From Oegoconia quadripuncta (taxonomy: Eukaryota; Arthropoda; Insecta; Lepidoptera; Autostichidae), in the NCBI GenBank assembly GCA_949316235.1, contig OX438747.1:6624924-6688923 (forward strand): a DNA stretch of 64,000 bases, given 5' to 3'. Below are positions 55,948 to 64,000 of this stretch, piece after piece. The notes beneath the pieces were generated by a model. It made no database searches. It was not told where the DNA came from and worked only from the letters and a program-made list of their open reading frames with translations. The translations under genes were made by a program, and so were the position numbers. Position 1 is the first letter of the stretch. Each line of letters starts with the position of its first letter.

Positions 55948-55949
55948 TA

Positions 55950-56084
55950 TACGGATGTGACTAACGGAGATCAGAGACGAGTGAGACACATGGAGTATGG
56001 ATTATAACTGCTTTAATAAATGTAATATAATTGATTACAAGATCGATCATCTAACCTAGGTACATGCATATATATTACGCTACA
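55950..56084 (-). repeat. 5' LTR (135 bp)
   Basis: Same sequence as 50056-50190 with no difference that I can find. It should carry the promoter for the minus-strand transcript. The flank after it, ATTTA at 56085-56089, is the target duplication. Confidence 0.92.
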
Positions 56085-56309
56085 ATTTATAAGTATTTAG
56101 ATCCCTGGAGGACCCTTCCAAATAAAAGAAATTAAATCTGGTCATTAATGTGAGAGATATAGCGAAACATACATATAAATTTTAAAAAGCAGACAAATTT
56201 ATAACATCCGACATTATGGAAATCGGTTATTTGTGGGAATTTAAAAGAATTGATTGATTTATTTAGTACTTAGTACCTGATTGTCTGTCATAAGATCAGT
56301 TTGAATAAT

Positions 56310-56520
56310 ATTTTTTTTTTTTTTTTTTTATATGAGAGGGCGGCAAACCAGCATGCGGGTCACCTGATGGAAAGCAATCACCGCCGCCCATGGACACCCG
56401 CAACACCAAAAGGGTCACAGATGCGTTGCCGGCCTTTAAGGAAGGTGTAGGCTTGTTTCTTGAAGGTTCCAATGTCGTACTCGTTCGGGAATACCGCTGC
56501 CGGAAGTCCGTTCCACAGGG
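56310..56520 (-). mobile_element. 5'-truncated LINE with ORF2 C-terminus and poly(A)
   Basis: A T19-type run at 56311-56329 is the poly(A) tail in reverse. On the minus strand 56520-56378 reads [36 protein letters not shown] and a stop. This ending (W-LP-VFP-YD-G-FK-FLKGRQR) is known from lepidopteran jockey-like LINE ORF2 proteins. The rest of ORF2 is absent, so the copy is dead. The poly(A) remains long, so the insertion is fairly young. Confidence 0.8.
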
Positions 56521-57986
56521 TTTTTAAAATAAAGGTTCTTCCTTTTTAAATAAAACCATTTAAAACCCTATTTTCACCTCGCCAGAAAGTCACATAATTC
56601 TTTGGTCGATTATTTTAAGATAAAAAGTGGCGAACGGCATAACGACCCACCTAATGCCACTGGTCAACACTGAGCATGTACCTAACTTAGAAGAGAACGA
56701 TTTACTGCTTATCTATTGTGGATCAAGCTGTCTTGCGAACCTTTAAGTTACGACTTTTTTGACTTCACGAGAAAGCGAGGGAAACTTGAGATTTATTCTT
56801 TTATGAGATTATTATGAGGAAATACATCTATGTCGTAAAAGCTAAAATTAATTTTTGGAACAGTGCTTATAAATAATAGTGGGCTATCCGTTACTTTCGT
56901 TACTACGGTTAAATTTATAAATAATGTAAACATTTTGAAGCAAAGTTGACAGTATTCATATTCTGTTTTCAAATATTCTCCACCCAGTATAATTAAAGTA
57001 CCTACTCTTTGGTACTTCCATATACGAGTATAGGTACTGATTCTGATATGTGACATTCTGATTCTTTTTTTCTCAATAGTAGATAGATCTCCAGCGTGTC
57101 ATATATATTAAAAAAAAACCAACATGGCCCCTGCAAATTTTTTTTATTGCCTTGCCCAAATTACTTCCTAAATTAGATTTACGAAGATTGAGTATGAGTA
57201 GTTGCAAGAAACGTCACCACTCTTGACATTTGACCCCGCACCGCTGTGGATTGACGGTCGTTATGTTTGACAGCAACTTCCAATCCAATTTGGTAAAGGT
57301 TGAAAGCGCCTACAGGCAAATAAGTACCTATTCGGTTTAATTATTATAACAAGATGGCGTATTAGTGATATAGGGCATTCAGTTTCAGCAGCACTGTTTT
57401 CAAGTTTGTCAGCAGGGTTTGTATAATAAATAAATATTTCGGACACTTTCGAAACGCGTAAATAAGATTGTAACTAATAATTATCCTCGTATCCTTAGCT
57501 TTGTATCTTTTACCCAAAGGTTTGCATAGAAGATATCGATGTTATATTAATTTACATTGAGCAACTATTATTTCCTGCTAACGATAAATATCAAAGCGTA
57601 TACTTCGATTTACAAAGTTGCATATTTAGTCCGGCTTGCAGACGGTACGATGGGTGAGAGGGTGGAATGGGAAAGACAACAGGTGTCTCGAGCGTTGCTG
57701 AGTATACCGCGCAATAAACCCAATAATTATCAGAGTTACATGAACTAACAATTTACTGCAATGTAATAATGAACTGCATTATGAGATAGGAGTACCTATC
57801 CTATTACATGAAACTGTTTTGTGTACTACTTTTATCTCACTCGGTCCCAATTTCACTGTGTATATTTTCACATTTCATGTAATAATAATATGTGTATCGC
57901 TAAATGGGTAAAATAAACGATGCTTATTCTTAATTAAAAATAAAAGGAAATCTCTATAAACTTTAAATTTCTGAGCTAAAATCCGG
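56521..57986. other. Non-coding stretch, nothing recognised
   Basis: No repeat ends or motifs identified. Short frames at 56793-57056 and 57261-57748 match no family I know. Confidence 0.45.
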
Positions 57987-58220
57987 ACACACAATATCGT
58001 CACAAACATAACACTCATAATTTTTCGTCGAAGGTTAAAAATTAATGAAGGTAAAGAAACAATACCCGATTAGTATTGTTTCTTTACCTTTATTAATTTT
58101 TAACCTTACCCAATTTTTTACCAAATTTTAATACCCAATTAGTATTGTTTCTTTACCTTTATTAATTTTTAACCTTCGACGAAAAATGTCTAGTGTTATG
58201 TTTGTGACGATATTGTGTGT
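57987..58220. repeat. Foldback of two repeat D-like arms with a duplicated inner piece
   Basis: Left arm 57987-58065 and right arm 58142-58220 are reverse complements over 79 bases with about five mismatches. They contain CGTCGAAGGTTAAAAATTAA and TAAAGAAACAATAC. Between them a second copy of the inner right arm (GTATTGTTTCTTTACC...) lies at 58073-58108, preceded by ACCCGATTA, as the right arm is by ACCCAATTA. The CGACGAAAA...GTTATGTTTGTG order resembles the start of repeat D. Confidence 0.8.
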
Positions 58221-58330
58221 GTGTTTCTTTGTTCGGATTTTATTTCAGAAATGCGTGGTCCGATTTGAATGCCTTTTTTTGGAAGATAGAAGCTTTAAAC
58301 ACTATCTTTTGGTGTAATCTACCTGGGTGA

Positions 58331-60350
58331 TATAATTATTTGTTTGATAAAATGTTTTCTTAATTTCACCTTATTAATTTCAGTAGTTTAGACTACTCAG
58401 TATTTAATTAGGTATTGCAAATTTATGTAATGGGTGTCCTAAAACGATTCTTAGTATGTAATAACGTGTATCACAAACAAAGTCAAATAGCAGTTTTGTT
58501 TGCATTTATATAGATGACAAATAATTTACCTAGACTGGCAACCTTACAATATGATTAGCTTAAAGAAGCTTCATTGATTTAATTTTAATAGTATTTACAA
58601 TTTTACGCTTTATTTTTGTACCTACTATAGCTGTATTGGCTGCGAATAAATATTTTTTTTTAATTATTATTATAAGCGTTAACTCAAACCCATAATTGTA
58701 AATTTTCCATACGATTTGACGTTTGTGGACTCAAACTTAAGCTGAATGTAAGCATAAGATATAAAAGAGCAAGAATATGAAATAGAGAAAATAGAAGACT
58801 AGAGACATTATCTTTTAGAATTTTAGAGAAAACTCTTTACAAACAGCGAAAATGTCTAGGAAACTACACAATTCCTTCGAATATATTGGACAAAATGACA
58901 CAATAACTATCCGCAGAGAATGATATAATTATTTAATTTTAAAATAAAATTATAAATTTTTTTGAGATACATTTTTTAACTGGATCAGTGTTTGACCACA
59001 AACTCACCTGAAGAAAGCACGCGATCTCAGTAAGATGCCTATTTTCCCTGCTCTGAAGATCCCAAGGTTGTAGGATTCAGGAAAGAATGACGCCAGTTCT
59101 ATGTCTTACCTGTTCGCATTACATTTGGTACGTTGCGTTTCATTAGGTATTCGCGCTTAGGCGATATCACCTTTACTGCTATCCTTTCTGGGCTAAATAA
59201 AAAAGATTGAAATGCCTATAATTGAAAAAAAACAAACTGTGGAATTTCTTTGTGAATGAGCAAGTATGTTCTCGTATCTACGAGTTTAAGCTTGTGCAAT
59301 AAACTGGAGCTTAAACCATCACTGTGAATATTCATTATGTTCTCGTACAAAATGTCAACGTCATTTCCACCGAAACACCTCACAAAGCTGGAGGTACCAG
59401 GAACTTGTCAGCGGCTATGAACAGCAGGGTGTCGGACGTGAACGTGCAAAGTGAACTAGACATAAGTGAACTACTACGGCATCCATCGTTTGACGTTCTC
59501 TGCACTAGGGTTGCCCCGCATAATGCGCTTACGAGATCGATATAGAGGACACAACGTATCAAATAGTGTTAAATAAGTAGTTATTTCTTCTTATATACGC
59601 GTAACTTATCAAAGTTAAGGATTTCAAATTTAAATAATTTATCGACTGACATGTCACTCTAAATAGTTTCCGTTTCTGGATTGATACTCGTAAGTTGCTT
59701 CAATTCACTTCTATTTGCGAAATGTTTCACAAACACAAAGTGATACTAATACGTCTGCTTGAACAACAGGGGCTCAACAATAATCATTCGCGATTATTTA
59801 CAGTGCTATTTCTTTATTAGATACCTAATAAAACATGTCGGTAGACAGCACCGATTATCTGAATGAAACCTCTTTACTTGTTGATTAAAAAGTCTAAAGA
59901 AAGAAAGAAGTTCGAGATACCTTGAATCTAAAAGATTAATCTTATTGTTCAAACTTCGCAATATAGCAACTCAAACAGGCCTGCGGCAACCCTGACGTCC
60001 CTCATACCGCTGAACTGAAGTAAGTGGAGGCTTTGTGCAGAGAGCATTATAATCCATCTCTCTGCAGCATTATCCTGTGGTAATTGCGGTAGCAAGCATA
60101 GTGCCGCTTTTGGCTACTGCATTTTGTTCACAGGTGCATTAGTATCGATGAACTTATTGTAATAGTGGAACAAAATGTTTCGTGGAATGTCAACCAATAA
60201 TAATTTAATATTCATCAATAGTATCTACACCAATTATTATACGTGTGTAATTACTCGTAGTATACAAATACGTGAAAGTGATCATACTTGTTTGAAAATA
60301 CTTGTGTCACGAACTTCTTCATGCACTCCTAAACTTAAAACATGGCTCTA
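58331..60350. other. Mostly unassigned, with one GC-richer two-strand frame
   Basis: 59370-59545 is GC-richer and open on both strands (plus 73 codons from 59324; minus 60 codons from 59562). I recognise neither peptide. Nothing else stands out. Confidence 0.35.
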
Positions 60351-60440
60351 ATACATACATACATACATACATACATACATACATAAATAAATAAATTCAA
60401 GCCTGATTCCCGTAGGGGTAGGCAGAGACCACAGACTTCT
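60351..60440 (-). repeat. (CATA)n microsatellite joined to a retroelement tail
   Basis: About nine ATAC repeats and (AAAT)n lead into TTCAAGCCTGATTCCCGTAG and GGGTAGGCAGAGACC. The last block is, from memory, a common lepidopteran retroelement 3' end, so the microsatellite likely grew from its tail. Confidence 0.55.
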
Positions 60441-60840
60441 AATAATATTATGTAAAAATACAAATTGGTATTAAACAATAGATAGAATAAATATGTATTT
60501 TTAGTATATTCACATTGAATTGTCCCATTTATTGCGACCAACAACACAACAAGTATCTGTGTAAGTCGTATAAAAACATAAACTTTAAAGTCGGATAAAC
60601 AGACAAATTTTAAAACTTTAGTATCATCATTAACTCAGCCTATTAAAGTCACTGCTGAACATCGTCCTATATACTCGTAACTGCCACCCCAAGCGGTTCG
60701 TCGTCGTCGGAATCTCGCCACCTTTTTCACCGTATCTACCACAGAAAGAGGTATACTTATAAGTAGGTACTCACCTGTTTGTTCTGTATTATCCGCCTAT
60801 TCGAAACTGCGGCTTTCATTACATATTATTATATAAATTA

Positions 60841-61231
60841 CCTATGAAATTGGCGTTTTGTATGAAGAATTTCATTAAGACTGTTTTCTCCATACAAACA
60901 TTTTTGATTTTTTTTTGGGAACGCAAATCTAAATTTAGCTAAACTTTATGTTTATTATCGGATAACATTAAGTTTAGTATAGGCAGCGTTAATTTTTGAA
61001 AGTAACCGCTTTATAAAAGTTTCAACGAATCTAAGAAATGATTATGGGAAGCACATGAAAAGAGCTCTGTTCAAATTTTTTTTATTATGTGATTTAGCCC
61101 AGAAATCTTTCATGTGAAACCTTGAAATAATATTCCATTTTCCAAATAAAAAACAAATTTGGATATAGCTTTGAAAATTGCAGGAATTTGTACATATGAT
61201 TAATGCAGAAAAAAAACTCCAATTTCATAGG
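60841..61231 (-). mobile_element. MITE family C, copy 2 (391 bp)
   Basis: CCTATGAAATTGGCG at the left and CCAATTTCATAGG at the right, with TA directly outside both ends (60839-60840, 61232-61233). It matches copy 1 along the full length in reverse orientation, with scattered changes and small indels. Confidence 0.87.
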
Positions 61232-61637
61232 TAAATACCCAATATAAGGCATTATTGTAAGTTACTTTTACCTATTATGTTATTTTGCATCTTAAGTAGT
61301 TAAGTTTAATAGTACTAAAAGAGTATTTTGCAAGTAATACACTCGCAAATATATAAAAGTATGTTGCAGCAGTTATACACATTTTTATCAGGGATTTTTT
61401 ACTTTTATTGTCTTACAAAAATTTTAAAATGATCTAGCTCCTTATTTTCAGTCGCAATGGCTGGTTTTTTCAGAATATCTTCAATGTAAAGTTTTTATAC
61501 CTTTAGGATTTTGTTATGTATATGTATGTATAGTATGTTATGATACTTGTATATCTCGATATTTAATTCTCCTGTTATATGTTTTATCATTACATTATTA
61601 TAGCTAACCGAAATATCAACAATTACAAGTACTTCTA

Positions 61638-61800
61638 CAATGGTGTCGATTCGGATGTACACCAACTAGACAAACTAAACTAAAACCAGTTTTGGAGTGG
61701 TGCCGTCGCATCGTACTGTTCCATGGAGAAAGAGACAGTACTACTTTAGAACTGGTTTTAGTTTAGTTTAGTTGATGTACATCCGAATCGACACCATTGT
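61638..61800. mobile_element. Foldback MITE (family D), complete, 163 bp
   Basis: CAATGGTGTCGATTCGGATG...AACTAAAACCAGTTTT faces its reverse complement AGAACTGGTTTTAGTTTAG...ACACCATTG, with TA flanking both ends (TACAATGG / CCATTGTA). The loop has GGAGAAAGAGACAGTACTAC. A half copy is at 29376-29454. Confidence 0.8.
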
Positions 61801-63014
61801 ATCCCACACCTCTTAAACTTCGGCGTTAAAGCCATGGTTTATCTATAATCTGCTTCATCGGGTAAATAACGAGTTTATATTTTTACTGTATTTTGCTCTT
61901 GTAATAAAGAAGTCTGCTTGACAAAGTAAATAAACCATTAACGGACTTTATTATGTATCTAGACAAACATGGTAATTTTATGGGTAGGTAACATTTAAAG
62001 GTCAGATAGTTGAGTGTTGAACACAGACGAGGCGACGCAATATTAAGTCTTTGCAATATATTATCACAATCTATTTTTAGTATAGACTCCTATGTAAATC
62101 TCTAAATAATGGCAGTAGCCCTTTTAGGTACCTACCTACACGGTACCAGACACATTAGAAGTTAAACTCAGTAATATGTTTTTCAAAGCCGGGTTTCTAT
62201 TAATGAAGAAATTAAGTAAATTATTTGTAGGTAAAAGATTTGTATGTTGAAAACCAGAAAGAAAAAAGTATGGTGACATCTACATCAATAAGAGCCTATC
62301 TCTTTATCTGACTGTAGAGAACATTTTCGAAAATCAATATAGCACCTCTTTGAATCTTTTTACTTTCTAATATTTTTACGATGTTCCTTTAGCTACGTAA
62401 TAAATGTCATGTAATAGCAATAATGATTGAGCCGGTAAAGGACTCTGCCAACTTTTCTAGTGTCAGCTCCTATAAAATGCCCATTTTTAAAACTATCTTT
62501 TATAAACGCCCGTCATGTACAGTGTCGTAACTAAGTTAGTGATTTTAGGTTGTCTACAGAAATAGAGAAAGCAAATAGATTTCAAAATGTCATCCGCCAT
62601 ATATTTATATGTCCTGCTTACGCATATGGATTTTCATTACAATGGGTTTATTAATTTCGATGTTATTTATCTTTAATGTTTGTGTGGAATGCCTGAGGAA
62701 TAAACCATGTACAAAAGAAGACGTTGTCATTGATTTTGTAGTTGATAGGTAGACCTATTATTAGCAAAAACACGGGCAACGATATATAAAGCGGTCCAGC
62801 TATTTCGCAGAAAACAATCTACTGCAGCGCCCTCTAGGGACATATGACAGTAAAACATATTAAGGACATGGTATGAAATTATACCTATATGGATAATGCA
62901 AGAAACTACATTTCAATCGGTTTATTCGATTCGGAGAAACATATCTACTGCAGCGCCCCCTGGTGACCTACAACCGTAAAACATTTAGAGACCTGCTCTA
63001 ACGTATATATATAT
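61801..63014. other. Non-coding stretch with a degenerate duplicate
   Basis: CTACTGCAGCGCCCTCTAGG...AGTAAAACAT at about 62819 recurs at about 62947 as CTACTGCAGCGCCCCCTGG...CGTAAAACAT, which suggests two units of a retroelement-derived repeat. Nothing else recognised. Confidence 0.45.
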
Positions 63015-63085
63015 TTTTTATGCACGACGGGTTCGTACTTGACCTCAATCACACCAGATGTTAAGTGAAGATGAGGACGAAGATA
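63015..63085 (-). mobile_element. SINE-A tail fragment
   Basis: TTTTTTATGCACGACGGGTT, CGTACTTGACCTCAATCACA and CCAGATGTTAAGTGAAGATG. Only about 70 bases remain. Confidence 0.75.
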
Positions 63086-63462
63086 TCTGCATAATGCAAA
63101 AAAACTTCAAAATTCGGTGCTGCCCTTTTGGAGCAAAGTGATAATGATAACAGACAAAACAAACACACAAACTTACAAAAACACTACCCCTGAACGCAAA
63201 CGCAAAAAAATATTTGTGCTCATAAATTAATCAAAAAGAAAAAAACGGTCATGCCGTAATTTCATTCATTAATTTTTATTTTAAAGTGCCGTCATCTCGC
63301 GAATGGTAAGCTTTGAACCGCAAACATTGATCTTGGCAGAGGTAAAAATAACTGGTTCCTATTTTAAGCACCCTTTTTGTACCTACATAATCACACGGCG
63401 TATTATCACGTGTATACTCCCACTGAAAATATAAAGTTAATACTCTGTCTCCTTAATAATGG

Positions 63463-63600
63463 TTAATTGTTTATTTATTTCATTTAACACTATTGCATAT
63501 AAGTATATAAACATACATTGAACAAATATAGGACAGAAATTACAATACACAAAAGGCGAGCTTATCTCTGTAAGAGATTTCTTCCAGCAAACCCTTGGAA
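63463..63600 (-). mobile_element. 3' end of a truncated LINE (copy of 8668-8792)
   Basis: TTTATTTCATTTAACACTAT, CACAAAAGGCGAGCTTATC, TGTAAGAGATTTCTTCCAGC. Best preserved of the three copies. Confidence 0.65.
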
Positions 63601-64000
63601 GGAAAAAACAATTTAAAGTTTTTTATTGCAGACAAAGAGCGTTACTTAAAATATAGAACAATACATTAACAAAACATTTGTTTTTCCAATCAAAGGTTTG
63701 CTAATATTGTTTTAACTTTGTATATGTTTGTTAATCTGAGTAATGTTGCTAGTAAGGTGTAAATAAATACGCTTGTTGTCTCATCTTAAGTACTCAAGTG
63801 CAATTCTGACTCTATTCCTATATTCTATGTTAATTAAATAGTAACTAATGCCGAGAAAATTTTGATGTTTACCATCTTGCTAACGAAATCTGTTTATTCG
63901 TAAGGCATGTGGTGTATGGTCGGCATATAAGTAATTGTTACACTTCACTTGATACAATTGTACAAATATGTAACTTTATAAGATGATCGACTTTGGTATA
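63601..64000. other. Non-coding stretch, nothing recognised
   Basis: AT-rich to the end of the window with no feature that I can support. Confidence 0.5.

Larger units (their letters stand above)
50056..56084 (-). mobile_element. Complete Ty3/gypsy-type LTR retrotransposon (6029 bp)
   Basis: The order on the minus strand is 5' LTR (55950-56084), primer-binding site, a 102-codon ORF, gag, pol (PR-RT-RNase H-IN), polypurine tract, 3' LTR (50056-50190). The PR-RT-RH-IN order assigns it to Ty3/gypsy rather than copia. A 5-bp target duplication ATTTA flanks it at 50051-50055 and 56085-56089. The two LTRs appear identical and all frames are open, so it inserted recently and may still be able to move. 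There is no env after pol. The tRNA-Arg primer and the gag/pol wording suggest the mdg1/412 branch, but that is a guess without a tree. Confidence 0.95.

Overview
The window looks like intergenic or intronic DNA from a moth or butterfly (Lepidoptera). It is AT-rich and packed with short interspersed repeats. The organism call rests on the type of repeats: tRNA-headed SINEs ending in GCATAAAAAA or AATAAAT tails, Helitrons that start TC, end CTAG and sit between A and T, TA-flanked MITEs, and many 5'-truncated LINE ends. It was made by eye with no database search. I found no convincing host protein-coding gene, no tRNA or rRNA gene, and no prokaryotic feature.

The one clear set of genes is a complete LTR retrotransposon of the Ty3/gypsy group on the minus strand at 50056-56084. 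It has two 135-bp LTRs with no difference I can see, a 5-bp ATTTA target duplication, a primer-binding site that fits tRNA-Arg, a short polypurine tract, an intact gag, and a pol with all catalytic residues of protease, RT, RNase H and integrase. Three things make it unusual. A 102-codon ORF lies ahead of gag and predicts a myristoylated single-pass membrane protein. Pol is in the +1 frame and the gag stop has the UCC-stop layout known from antizyme. Gag ends in an RG-rich tail instead of a CCHC zinc knuckle. A GTAAGT donor and a TTTACAG acceptor flank the upstream ORF, so splicing might decide whether that ORF or gag is translated.

Layout: 1-5 kb holds LINE tails, a foldback and an intact SINE with an 11-bp target duplication. 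5-9 kb holds a perfect foldback, a LINE RT relic and a 72-bp minisatellite. 9-24 kb holds scattered SINE, LINE and Helitron pieces and long stretches with nothing recognisable. 23.5-28.3 kb is a SINE/Helitron cluster with a perfect 33-bp palindrome. At 29.57 kb there is a possible exon behind a good splice acceptor. 31-36.8 kb holds dispersed repeats, more palindromes and a tandem array of Helitron 3' ends. 37-49.4 kb holds MITEs, including one split by a Helitron, SINEs and a LINE ORF2 C-terminus. 50-56 kb is the LTR element. 56-64 kb holds a truncated LINE, foldbacks, second copies of two MITE families and more tails.

The parts work together mainly as parasites and hosts. The SINEs and MITEs need enzymes made elsewhere, nested insertions give relative ages, and only the LTR element looks able to make its own proteins.
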